DNA of 64,000 nt from Streptomyces himalayensis subsp. himalayensis (lineage in GTDB: Bacteria; Actinomycetota; Actinomycetes; Streptomycetales; Streptomycetaceae): positions 62,001 through 126,000 of the forward strand of contig NZ_JACEHE010000004.1 of the NCBI RefSeq assembly GCF_013778455.1, given 5' to 3'. This document shows, piece after piece, positions 1-7,793 of this stretch. The notes under the pieces are model-generated. The model saw nothing but the letters and a program-made list of their open reading frames with translations, made no database searches and was not told where the DNA came from. Numbering within the stretch: the stretch's first letter is position 1; every line of letters starts with the position of its first letter. The position numbers and the translations under genes were made by a program.

Positions 1-29
1 GGCAGGTGCGGTTGAGCTTCCTTGGCTGA
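1..29 (+). repeat. 3' coding tail relic, copy 1 (QVRLSFLG stop)
   Basis: The first bases read in frame as QVRLSFLG followed by TGA. The same tail recurs at about 7463-7522 and 11626-11693. Only the last residues are inside the window, so this may be the end of a real gene to the left or a relic. The protein family is not recognised. Confidence 0.5.
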
Positions 30-282
30 TGCATGTGACGGAACTGTAGCCTCGAATTCCGGCCGCACGAATTCCCCTTGGCCCGTGCGTGATCAGCCCG
101 TGAGCGTCGTGCTTCTGGGCGCGGTCGGGCGGCGGCATTTGAACCCACGACCTCTTCGTCCCGAATGAGGTTCGTTCAAGATCGACACCGGCCTCCATTT
201 TCCCCGCAGCGGTCCGGGCGCCAGCCAGAGGGTCAGGTCCTTCCTCCAGATCCCTCTCCGGGGCCATGTTCGAAGGAAGCGG
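30..282. other. Intergenic stretch with tRNA-Pro-like repeat
   Basis: I see no convincing gene between the coding tail at the left edge and the alkyltransferase-like gene. The stretch holds the left copy of the tRNA-Pro-like direct repeat (141-191). Open frames here look like chance frames in GC-rich DNA. Confidence 0.5.
141..191 (-). repeat. tRNA-Pro 3'-half-like repeat, left copy (candidate att site)
   Basis: On the minus strand this reads TTCGGGACGAAGAGGTCGTG followed by GGTTCAAAT, which matches what I know of the anticodon loop (GGG) through T-arm of actinobacterial tRNA-Pro. The 5' half, a paired acceptor stem and CCA context are missing, so it is a fragment. A second copy with a handful of mismatches lies at 9219-9269 in the same orientation. 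tRNA 3' ends are common integration sites, so the two copies may mark an old insertion. No integrase gene is visible nearby. Confidence 0.55.
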
Positions 283-705
283 TCAGCTGTCGAGTAGACC
301 CCGGAGTGCCTCCAGTGGCAGGCAGGCTTCCGGAACGGCGGCTTCGCCATCGAACCGGACGCCCTCGGCCGCCAGGACCTCCAAAGGTGTGTCCGTTCGT
401 GTCGAGTTGGTCCACTGGAAGCCAGCGCTGACGCGCCCCACCGAGGTGAGCACCCGCCACGCGTTGGAGCACTGGCCGCAGGCGGCCAGGTGGGTGCCTA
501 CGGGAACGGCGTGGCTGCCTATGACGGACGCCACGTCGCCGTACGTCGTCCACCGCCCTGACGGGATGGCGCCCAGCAGGGTGTGAAGGCTCGTCCAGTC
601 CTTGCGAGCGCCGCTGAGTTGCTTGGCCAGGTCCGCGAGGCTGGACCCTTCCAGCGCCGCCCCGAGGTCGCCGCTCACAGACAATCTTGTCGGCACGACC
701 TGCAC
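283..705 (-). CDS. Alkyltransferase-like (MGMT DNA-binding domain) protein, possibly a truncated remnant
   Basis: The 140-residue product contains an MGMT-type DNA-binding domain from about residue 45 on (IPSGRWTTYGDVASVIGSH, then a GTHLA and RVLTSVGRVS block). The active-site PCHR motif of true O6-alkylguanine transferases is absent: the equivalent place reads SNAWRVL, so no acceptor cysteine is present there. It would therefore bind DNA without repairing by alkyl transfer, as alkyltransferase-like proteins do. From memory, this domain with a C-terminal FDGEA-type block also occurs at the end of large DUF262/DUF1524 (GmrSD-like) restriction proteins of actinobacteria. The short N-terminus and the scarred surroundings make a 5'-truncated remnant of such a gene plausible. 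The ATG at 705 is the first available start and has no strong ribosome-binding site. Confidence 0.6.
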   Translation of the reverse strand: MQVVPTRLSVSGDLGAALEGSSLADLAKQLSGARKDWTSLHTLLGAIPSGRWTTYGDVASVIGSHAVPVGTHLAACGQCSNAWRVLTSVGRVSAGFQWTNSTRTDTPLEVLAAEGVRFDGEAAVPEACLPLEALRGLLDS

Positions 706-847
706 GAGTACGCGATCAGCGGTTCACACCAGCCCCGTTACCAGCAACTTCAGGAAAAGGCTCAATGATCAACGATCGAGAACTCGACGCGCTACCGTCA
801 ACCATGCACAAGCGCGCTAGGTCATACTCCGGCTGCATTAGGCCACC

Positions 848-1345
848 TCATCCTGATGATGAGGAACGCGTACCTTCCGGGCCAGCCGGCGTCAGTCGTG
901 CCAGGGCTTCGTCGTATGCATCAGCGTTGCTGGGGACGAGATCTTTCATCTGTTCGAAGAATCCACGGCCGCTCTCCTTGAGCTGCTCGAGGAAGAGGTC
1001 TTCTTCAACCGCTGCCTGACGCCCCTCGGTTGGCCAGTTCAGCGAGACGAGGATTTGTCCACCTCCAATCCGCTTGAAGGTCAGTTTGATCGGCTGATCT
1101 GGAAAATAGGTATACGCCTCGTCCTGCGTGCGGAGCTCCTCGACCATGTTGCAGATATACGCCCAGAGTTGGTCGACGTAGTCCCACAGCTCTCGGTCGA
1201 GGATGGGGACTCCGTGCACGGACAGATCGATGGCACCGTCGATGTAGTCCGGGTCGCGCGGCGCTGTGGCCTCGGTGACGAGAGTGAAGCCTTTGCTCGG
1301 GTTCCCGAGGTAGGAGGCGATATTGACGGCTGCGTAGCTGCTCAT
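848..1345 (-). CDS. Putative immunity protein for the upstream Rhs toxin
   Basis: This is a 165-residue, fairly acidic soluble protein with no signal peptide or membrane segment. Its ATG overlaps the stop codon of the Rhs toxin gene (TAATG), so the two are translationally coupled. A small gene placed immediately after the variable C-terminal domain of an Rhs polymorphic toxin is the usual position of the cognate immunity gene, and that is the basis of the call. I do not recognise the sequence family; the C-terminus ends in a low-complexity serine tail. The expected role is to bind and block the toxin tip in the producing cell and its siblings. Confidence 0.65.
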   Translation of the reverse strand: MSSYAAVNIASYLGNPSKGFTLVTEATAPRDPDYIDGAIDLSVHGVPILDRELWDYVDQLWAYICNMVEELRTQDEAYTYFPDQPIKLTFKRIGGGQILVSLNWPTEGRQAAVEEDLFLEQLKESGRGFFEQMKDLVPSNADAYDEALARLTPAGPEGTRSSSSG

Positions 1346-4300
1346 TATTCGAGGGTCCCTGGGTAAAACTGGCCGACGCGTCCCCGGTTGATGCCGAGGA
1401 CGTAGTCCACGCCATTCACTTTTCCTTGGATTTGGAACATCTGAGGGTTGCCTGGTTGGGTCAGTTTCTCCCTGTTCTGCTTCAGGGTTTCGTAGATGGC
1501 GTGTTCCACCTCCTCGACTGTCATTTTCCGGTCGAAGAAGGATTGATTGGCCTTTACTGAGCCGTCCCAGTACTCCGGGTGGTGGCGCTCGAGGATGTGC
1601 GCCATTCCAGACTTGTCCAGCTGATACGGGTTATTACCGAACTGATAGCGGTTGCTTTGCCAGTCCTTGAGTGCATTCTCCACCTTGCAGGTGAAGAGAC
1701 CGAGGGGGTCAGTCCACGTGTGCGGATTGGTCACCCACGCCACTGGGTTGGGTGCGGGCCCGAGGCCCAGGGGGTCAGGGCTGGTGTAACGGGCGGTGGC
1801 GGGGTCGTAGTGGCGATGGTGGTTGTAGTGGAGGCCAGTTTCGATGTCAGCGTACTGGCCGGGGTGGCGAAGTGGGGTGTGGGCGGTGGCGTCGCGGGCA
1901 ACGGCGGTGGTTCCCCACAATGTCCTGCGGGTGCGCCAGGCAAAGTCGCCGTCGGGGGTGACGAGTTCGGTGGGGGTGCCGACGAGGTCGGTGATGATGG
2001 CGAAGAAGCGGGTGTCGACAGCTTGCTGCGTGTCTGAGGTCAGGGCGCGCTCGGCTTGAGCGACAGGCGCGAGGCCGCTGTATTCCCAGGTCATGGAGAT
2101 CGGGCGGACGCCCGGACCCGTGGTGGTCTGTTCGATGAGCTGGGTGCCGTCCCAGGTGAAGACGACTTCCTCGACGACTTGGTTGTCGCCGTCAACGCGT
2201 TGCTTTGCTGTGCGGCGTCCGAGGGGGTCGTAGCGGTAGGCCCAGGTAGTGCCGTCGGGGGTGGTGCACGTGGTGAGGCGGTCTTCGGCATCCCACGTGT
2301 AGCGCCAGACATCCGGCTTGCGTGACAGGCGCGTCTTCCGGCGTTCGATGACACGACCGGCCTCGTCGTGGACGTACGTCCACCGACCGGCCTTGGTGAT
2401 CCGGGTGCCGGTGAACTCACGTGTGCCGAGGGCCGATTCGCCGTGGGAATCTGGCCATGCGGCCTGGGTGAGGTTGCCCGCGGTGTCGTATGAGTACGTT
2501 TCGGTCCAGCCTTGGCCGGTTACGTGGGTGACACGGCCGGCGGGGTCGAGGCGGAAGCGGCGGGCGCCGTTGAGGTGGTCGGTGAGGGCGGTGAGAAAGC
2601 CGTCCGGGCGGTACTCGTACGTCCGTTCCTGCAGCACTCCGGCCCGGTCCGCCGGGCGGGGATGGTTGGTGACAGCGTCTGTCGTCACGGTCTGGCCAAG
2701 GAGGCGTCCGGCGGGGTCCCAGGTGTTGGCCCAGCACAGGGCGGTGTCAACGGTGCGGTGGGTTTCCCGGCCCGCGGCGTCGAACTGTGAGTCGAGGGTG
2801 TGCCCGTCCAGGTCGACGCTCACGCGGTTGCCGACGGCGTCGTACGCGTAGGCAGTCACTACGCCGGCAGGGGTGGTTCGACGCACGATTCGCCCGAGCG
2901 GGTCACGGTCGTAGGTGAGGATCCGACCTTCGTGCATTTCGGTACGGAGGCGGCCCATGCGGTCGCGTTGCAAGACCAACTCGGACTCCAGCGTTTCGGC
3001 GGAGATGAGTCGTCCGGCGGGGTCGTAGGTGTAGTGCGTTTCGTCGCCGTCTGCGTTCTTGGTGGTTATCCGGCCGAGGAGGTCGCGTTTGTAGGTGACG
3101 GACTGGCCCAGAGCGTTGGCGCGATACCGCAGGCGGCCGGCGTCGTCGTGGGCGTAGAAGAGCCGACGGCCGTCGAAGTCGGTCTCGGCGCTGACGAGAC
3201 CGGTCGGGTCGCACTCGTAGTCCCAGGTCAGCCCCTGCGGGTTGGTGACCTGGCGGAGCCGGAGCTCGGTGTCGTAGGCGAACTGGTGGCGGGCGCCGTC
3301 CGGATCCACCCGGGTCTCGAGAAGGTCGAAGTGCGTGTAGGCGTACTCCGTCACCCCACCCATGGGGTCGGTGTGGCGGAGAAGATTGCCTTCGCCGTCC
3401 CACTCCCACATCTCGACGGAGCCGTCCGGACTGGTCCGCTGGGCAAGCTTCCCTTCGGTCGTCCAGGAAAAGTGCGTGGTGTTGCCGAGAGGATCGGTTA
3501 CGGCTGTGGGGCGTCCGAAAGCGTCGCGTACGTACGTGGTGGAGGCGCCGAGAGAGTCTGTGGTACGCACCGGCAGGCCGGCGGGGTTGCTCTCGACGCG
3601 CATGACCTGGCCAAGCGGGTCGGTGACCGCCGCGAGGTGCCCCCGGTCGTCATACGCCAGCGCGGTCGTGGCACCATCCGGTGATTCGACACGGGTGAGG
3701 CGTCCTGAGCTGTCGAAGCTGTGTCGTGTGACGCGACCGTCCGGAGCTGTCTGCTCGATCGGATTCCCATCCGCGTCGTAGGTCGCCGAAGAGGTCGTTC
3801 CGTCTGCGTGACGTATGCGCACCGGACGGCCGTGATCGTCGTACTCGGAGACGACGGTTGCGCCGACGGGGTCGGTCTCCCTTACGGGCCGGTGCTGGTC
3901 GTCGTAGGCGGTGCGAGTGGTCCGCCCGGCCCGGTCCGTTTCGGCGACGATCCGGAGTTTCGCATCGATGGTGAAGAGGGAGGTGTGGCCGAAGGAGTCG
4001 GTGACACGGGTGGTTGTGCAACCAGGCTCACGGCTGTCCAGTCCGTACTCGAAACGGGCCCGCAGATGCCCCGCCTCGCCCTCGTGATGAACACACCGGT
4101 CTTCGTCGTCGTACGTGTACGAGAACGACCGGTTGTTGCTGTCGGTCCAGGTGACGACCCGGCCCAGCTCGTCCACCTCGAAGCGGGTGGCGCGGTTTTC
4201 GGAGTCGGCGACAGAGGTGAGGAAACCGCGGCCGGAGTACGCGTACGTGCGCAGCCGCACCGGGCCGTCGGGGGTGGCCAGTGCAAGGCTGGTGATGCGG

Positions 4301-6015
4301 CCGTGGGCGCAGGTGAAGAGGACTTCGTAGCCGCCGGAGTGGGTCATCGAGTGGGGTTGGCCGAGGTTCCATTCGACGGAGATCCAGTTGCCGAGCCGGT
4401 CGGATATGGAGGCCAGCTTCGCGATGCCGTCGCCGCCGGGGGCGACACCAGTGGGGGCTTCGAACGTGCGGGTGACCCTGGCGACGGGGTCGGTGAGCTC
4501 GTAGCTGCCGTCGGGGTGCCGCTCCAGCGTCCAGGGGATGCCCTGGACCGGGGTGACTGGGAGGTCTGGTGCCGGGTGGGGGTAGGCGCGCACGCCGCCG
4601 TCGGCGGCGACGTGGACGACGCCCTCGGCATCGATCTCGAGGCGTTCGTCGATCGTGGACGCCCATGCCGGGCCGAACCAGCCACCGTTGCGGTAGGCGG
4701 ATTCGAAGGTGCGCGTGAACTCCAGCGGGAACGTCCCCTGCAGGGACACATCGGTCTGAAGGAGCACCATCCGGCCGGTGGCCATGTCGACGGGTTCGTT
4801 CCGCAGGACCTTGCAGTTCAAGTCGCGGGCGAGGTCGTCGAGGCGCTCGCGTACGGATTTGCGGGCGGCTTCCTTCGCGCCCTGTTCGATCGCTTCCTTG
4901 CCCGCGCCCTTCAAGCCGGCTTTCAAACCGCCTTTGACGGCGCCGCCTGCGCCTTTGCCACCGACGAGTTCGATGGCGATGCCGCCGAGGGCTTCCGCAG
5001 GGTCGCGCCAATTCTGGTTCTTGATGATGCCGACGAGGCGCTCAGGGTGGGCGACGGTGGAGGCAAGGCCGGTAAGGACACCGTTGACGTTCTGCAGGTA
5101 CTGGCCGGGGTGGGTCAGATTGTACGGGTCGGTGGGGTTGAGCATCCGTACCAGGCCGACCGTCTCGCCGACGGCTTTGAGGGCGCCTCCGGTGAGGTGC
5201 ATGCTGTTGAGGACCGTGCCCTCGACCATGTCACGGCCCATCGAGGCGGCCAGTTGCATCGCGCTGGGCGGCTCCGGGGCGAGCCGGACGAGGCCCATGA
5301 TGGTGTCCTTGGTATGGCGGGCGGCGTCATCGCGCTGACGCCGGGCCTCCGTCACCATGTGCTGAGCCTGCTCCATGGCGGCTCGTCCCGGGTCCTTGAA
5401 CGGCGCCGGCCTCGGGCCGGGGTCCTGGCCGGCCTCGTTCTTCCGGTTCCACTCGTCCGCCTTCGCGTTGTACTCCCCGACGGCCTTGTCGGACAGTTCC
5501 TTGGCCTGTTTGTACGCCGCAATCGCTTCCTTGGCCTCACCCTGGGCCCACTGCACGGTCGACGCGTACTGGACGAGGGCCTTCGAGGCTTCCTCGCAGG
5601 CGTCGGCGGCGGACAGCCAGAACTTCGGCTGCGGCTCGAACTCGGCGCGGAACGAGTCCCCGGCCTGCCCTTCCCAGCCGTGGACGTCCAGGCCCTTCAT
5701 CCCGGTGCCCAGCCGGTCGAATGCCTTGAAGAAGTCCCGCAGATGCTCCGCCCGGTCCGTCAGCTTCTCCACGTCACCGTGGATGATCTCCTTCGGATCC
5801 TCGGTCTCGCCGAGCTGCCGTTCGGCGACGTCCGCGCCGAGCTTGTCCGCTGTCCACTCGGATGCGTCCCGTACCCCCTCGGCTGCGCCGTCGAGTCCTA
5901 CGGCGTCGAGACCGTCGGCGGTCTTGTCGCCGGCCCATTCGACACCGTCGCCCACGGCCTCGAGGCCGTCCTTCGCCGCGCCGGCGGCGTCGTTGATAAA
6001 ATCCCCCAGTCCCAC
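1345..6015 (-). CDS. Rhs/YD-repeat polymorphic toxin with T7SS-type N-terminus
   Basis: The 1,556-residue protein has four parts. Residues 1 to about 240 are helical and carry a WxG motif (GWEGQAGDSF, W114), typical of type VII-secretion-associated effectors. A linker and DUF6531-like entry follow around residue 400 (EPVDMATGRMVLLQTDV). About 900 residues of YD repeats come next (for example YDDQHRPVRETDPVG), predicted to form the Rhs cage. The core ends with DPLGL, where Rhs proteins are normally cleaved, leaving a tip of about 116 residues. The tip contains HILERHHPEYW and a GRVGQFYP end. Histidine-rich tips of this kind resemble EndoU/barnase-like (BECR) nucleases, but that assignment is tentative. 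The gene follows the T7SS-like gene by a few bases and overlaps the presumed immunity gene. No secretion apparatus genes are in the window. Confidence 0.85.
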   Translation of the reverse strand: MGLGDFINDAAGAAKDGLEAVGDGVEWAGDKTADGLDAVGLDGAAEGVRDASEWTADKLGADVAERQLGETEDPKEIIHGDVEKLTDRAEHLRDFFKAFDRLGTGMKGLDVHGWEGQAGDSFRAEFEPQPKFWLSAADACEEASKALVQYASTVQWAQGEAKEAIAAYKQAKELSDKAVGEYNAKADEWNRKNEAGQDPGPRPAPFKDPGRAAMEQAQHMVTEARRQRDDAARHTKDTIMGLVRLAPEPPSAMQLAASMGRDMVEGTVLNSMHLTGGALKAVGETVGLVRMLNPTDPYNLTHPGQYLQNVNGVLTGLASTVAHPERLVGIIKNQNWRDPAEALGGIAIELVGGKGAGGAVKGGLKAGLKGAGKEAIEQGAKEAARKSVRERLDDLARDLNCKVLRNEPVDMATGRMVLLQTDVSLQGTFPLEFTRTFESAYRNGGWFGPAWASTIDERLEIDAEGVVHVAADGGVRAYPHPAPDLPVTPVQGIPWTLERHPDGSYELTDPVARVTRTFEAPTGVAPGGDGIAKLASISDRLGNWISVEWNLGQPHSMTHSGGYEVLFTCAHGRITSLALATPDGPVRLRTYAYSGRGFLTSVADSENRATRFEVDELGRVVTWTDSNNRSFSYTYDDEDRCVHHEGEAGHLRARFEYGLDSREPGCTTTRVTDSFGHTSLFTIDAKLRIVAETDRAGRTTRTAYDDQHRPVRETDPVGATVVSEYDDHGRPVRIRHADGTTSSATYDADGNPIEQTAPDGRVTRHSFDSSGRLTRVESPDGATTALAYDDRGHLAAVTDPLGQVMRVESNPAGLPVRTTDSLGASTTYVRDAFGRPTAVTDPLGNTTHFSWTTEGKLAQRTSPDGSVEMWEWDGEGNLLRHTDPMGGVTEYAYTHFDLLETRVDPDGARHQFAYDTELRLRQVTNPQGLTWDYECDPTGLVSAETDFDGRRLFYAHDDAGRLRYRANALGQSVTYKRDLLGRITTKNADGDETHYTYDPAGRLISAETLESELVLQRDRMGRLRTEMHEGRILTYDRDPLGRIVRRTTPAGVVTAYAYDAVGNRVSVDLDGHTLDSQFDAAGRETHRTVDTALCWANTWDPAGRLLGQTVTTDAVTNHPRPADRAGVLQERTYEYRPDGFLTALTDHLNGARRFRLDPAGRVTHVTGQGWTETYSYDTAGNLTQAAWPDSHGESALGTREFTGTRITKAGRWTYVHDEAGRVIERRKTRLSRKPDVWRYTWDAEDRLTTCTTPDGTTWAYRYDPLGRRTAKQRVDGDNQVVEEVVFTWDGTQLIEQTTTGPGVRPISMTWEYSGLAPVAQAERALTSDTQQAVDTRFFAIITDLVGTPTELVTPDGDFAWRTRRTLWGTTAVARDATAHTPLRHPGQYADIETGLHYNHHRHYDPATARYTSPDPLGLGPAPNPVAWVTNPHTWTDPLGLFTCKVENALKDWQSNRYQFGNNPYQLDKSGMAHILERHHPEYWDGSVKANQSFFDRKMTVEEVEHAIYETLKQNREKLTQPGNPQMFQIQGKVNGVDYVLGINRGRVGQFYPGTLE

Positions 6016-6018
6016 GGC

Positions 6019-6642
6019 CTACTTCCCCCCGTTGTCCTTCTGATTCCCCTGGCCGCCCTGCTGGTCGTTCTCGGGGGGTGGTCCGTCCCACTGCCAGTCA
6101 CTGCGGTCCTGCCCGGTCGGGCCGGCCACGTCCTGCCACGGGGAGGTGGTGAAGTCCTCCCCGACCTGCTTCCACTGGTCCCCCATCGCGCCCCAGTCCG
6201 GCTGCGACGGATCCGCCTCGAATGTGGGCTTGACCCGGTCCCCGATCTCGCCCCACGACATGTCGGCGGCCTTCTCCCCGTCCGCCAAGCCCTGCTGCGG
6301 GTTGTACGACCCGGCGGTGACGGCGGCCTCCTTAAGCGAGCCGAGCACGTACTCCTCCTGCTCGTGGTACAGCCCCGCCGACAGGCCCAGCTTCCGCGCG
6401 ATGTCGTTCGCGTCCTGCATCTTCGAATGAATTGCGAGGGCCCACCGCCCGCAGAACTGGCCGAACACGTCCGCCAGTTCGCCGGAGCCCATCTCCATCC
6501 CGGACATGATCATGAACTGGAAGCCGTGTCCCTGCTGCGCAGTGATCGAGAAGTAGCCCGTCTCCTCCAGCTCGCGGATCGCCGCGGTCAACCCTTGCTC
6601 GACCCGCTTCGCCGACTCTGGGTCGAACTTGTAGCCACTCAC
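6019..6642 (-). CDS. T7SS-associated (WXG100-like) protein preceding the Rhs toxin
   Basis: The product has 207 residues. Residues 1 to about 110 are helical with a central short-turn segment, and the C-terminal 70 residues are rich in Gly, Pro, Gln and Asp with several tryptophans (DWGAMGDQW, SDWQWDG). It overlaps the preceding SseB-like gene by 4 bases (ATGA) and stops 3 bases before the Rhs start, so the genes form one operon. Small helical proteins in this position upstream of T7SS-type Rhs genes are thought to act as secretion partners or chaperones. The assignment rests on context and general shape; I see no strict WXG motif in the usual place. Confidence 0.6.
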   Translation of the reverse strand: MSGYKFDPESAKRVEQGLTAAIRELEETGYFSITAQQGHGFQFMIMSGMEMGSGELADVFGQFCGRWALAIHSKMQDANDIARKLGLSAGLYHEQEEYVLGSLKEAAVTAGSYNPQQGLADGEKAADMSWGEIGDRVKPTFEADPSQPDWGAMGDQWKQVGEDFTTSPWQDVAGPTGQDRSDWQWDGPPPENDQQGGQGNQKDNGGK

Positions 6643-7061
6643 GCCGATGCCCCCTCGTCAGAGTCCCCGGTCACCGCCACGTGATCGGGCACGATTCCCT
6701 TCACCGGCGGCAGGAGGAAGGCTCCCTCGCTCCCGACATCGACGGCGACGCCGCAGGGCACGCTGATCTCCGCGAGGGTCTCGTCCAGGAGACGAGCACC
6801 ATAGACACGGCGGAACTCCCACTGACCGCCCTCACCACGCGCCTGCGCGAACGCCGTCAGCGTATCCGTATCCGTGAACGCGAAGACCCAGCGCAGACCG
6901 CCCTGGTCACCTGTGAGGATCCCGCCGTCCCGGATCGGCACCAGCACCAGAGATCTGCGGAACTCACCCAGGGCGGCCTGCACCTGGGCCAGCGCCGCGT
7001 CTGCGTCCTCGATGTCCTCCGACAGCACAACCGCCCCCTGCATCCCTGTTCGAACAGGCAC
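6639..7061 (-). CDS. SseB-like domain protein
   Basis: The 140-residue product fits the SseB N-terminal domain pattern: a segment around ALGEFRRSLVLVPI, then GGLRWVFAFTDTDTLTAFAQ, and a hydrophobic C-terminal strand (GCGVAVDVG-like, read as CGVAVDVGSEGAFLLPP). Actinobacterial SseB-like proteins often accompany T7SS or polymorphic toxin genes; the biochemical role is unknown. It is the first gene of the toxin operon and overlaps the next gene by 4 bases. Two starts are possible: GTG at 7061 and ATG at 7043. A perfect 14-bp palindrome lies between them, so the ATG start would leave the palindrome in the leader, where an operator would be expected. Confidence 0.6.
   Translation of the reverse strand: MPVRTGMQGAVVLSEDIEDADAALAQVQAALGEFRRSLVLVPIRDGGILTGDQGGLRWVFAFTDTDTLTAFAQARGEGGQWEFRRVYGARLLDETLAEISVPCGVAVDVGSEGAFLLPPVKGIVPDHVAVTGDSDEGASA
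7045..7058. promoter_or_regulatory. 14-bp palindrome at the head of the toxin operon
   Basis: CCTGTTCGAACAGG is a perfect palindrome lying right at the 5' end of the SseB-like gene. Its position fits an operator of the Rhs operon. It does not match the actinobacterial SOS box spacing that I know. Confidence 0.35.
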
Positions 7062-7462
7062 TCTGACCGTAGCTGACGCCGCACACCCCGCAACAGGTTC
7101 CGTCGACGCTGGACTGGTACACAGCGTTCGGCCGAGCCATCCCGGGGCAGCGAGTTCGGGTTTCGGCTGCGCCGCCGGATCACGGGTGGGCCGACCGTCC
7201 CGGGCCTGGAAGAACCAACTGCCCTTCGTGTCTCCGCGCCCTCAAGCCCTCCAGCTACCGACCGCCACGCCGAGGCTGCCTTCGCGGACAGTAGGGCATC
7301 GTGCGCTGGATCAAGGGGGCAGTTGGGTGATGCCACAGCCGCCGGCACCGGGCTAGGTACTCCGTTGAGACACGACCAGGGAGCGAAGCCTCGTATGGCC
7401 AGGGATAGTTCAGCTGGAGCTGCGGCAAGTACACGGGTAGGTTGGGGTTGCCCTAACGGAGT
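7062..7462. other. Non-coding or decayed stretch
   Basis: No gene with convincing family features is visible on either strand between the toxin operon and the helicase region. Open frames here are arginine- and proline-rich and look like chance frames. A minus-strand frame around 7320-7200 has a somewhat protein-like composition and could be a relic, but I cannot identify it. Confidence 0.4.
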
Positions 7463-7522
7463 TTGGCGGATACGAACAAGGACAATCCGCGGCGGCAGGT
7501 GCGGTTGTCGTTTCTTGGGTGA
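7463..7522 (+). repeat. 3' coding tail relic, copy 2
   Basis: In frame this reads LADTNKDNPRRQVRLSFLG then TGA. An in-frame TAA lies three codons upstream (7454-7456), so the piece cannot be the end of an intact gene. It matches the tails at 1-29 and 11626-11693, which suggests that several copies of one gene end were left behind by rearrangement. Confidence 0.5.
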
Positions 7523-7793
7523 GGGTGTCGCGGGGGATCGGGTGAGGGTGTCGCGGGGGAACGGCTGTAGGGCTGGACTCCGGCCGCGCCAAACGAGCCA
7601 CTCCCAGGCGGCGTGACGCTGCGTGACGCGGCGTGACGCTGGCTTGTGTGGACCGGAGCCGCGGAGACGGCCCCGTGCTAGCGTGATGCGTTTGCAGCGC
7701 CGTCGTACCGGGACTCCGCCCGACGCCCCGGGATCGGTGGCTGCGTCCCAGCCGCGCCTTCCTCGGTACGGTCCCTTCGGAGGAAGGCTCTCT

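Noticed and set aside
141..191. Possible functional tRNA-Pro
   Set aside because: Only the anticodon-to-T-arm part matches; no D-arm and no paired acceptor stem can be formed.
2800..3684. Further plus-strand frames of about 140 to 290 codons inside the Rhs gene
   Set aside because: Same reason: shadow frames of the YD repeats.
3721..6684. A long open frame of 987 codons on the plus strand opposite the Rhs gene
   Set aside because: It is antisense to a full-length, repeat-rich Rhs gene; GC-rich third positions keep opposite frames open. No family motifs, and Rhs YD repeats explain the other strand fully.
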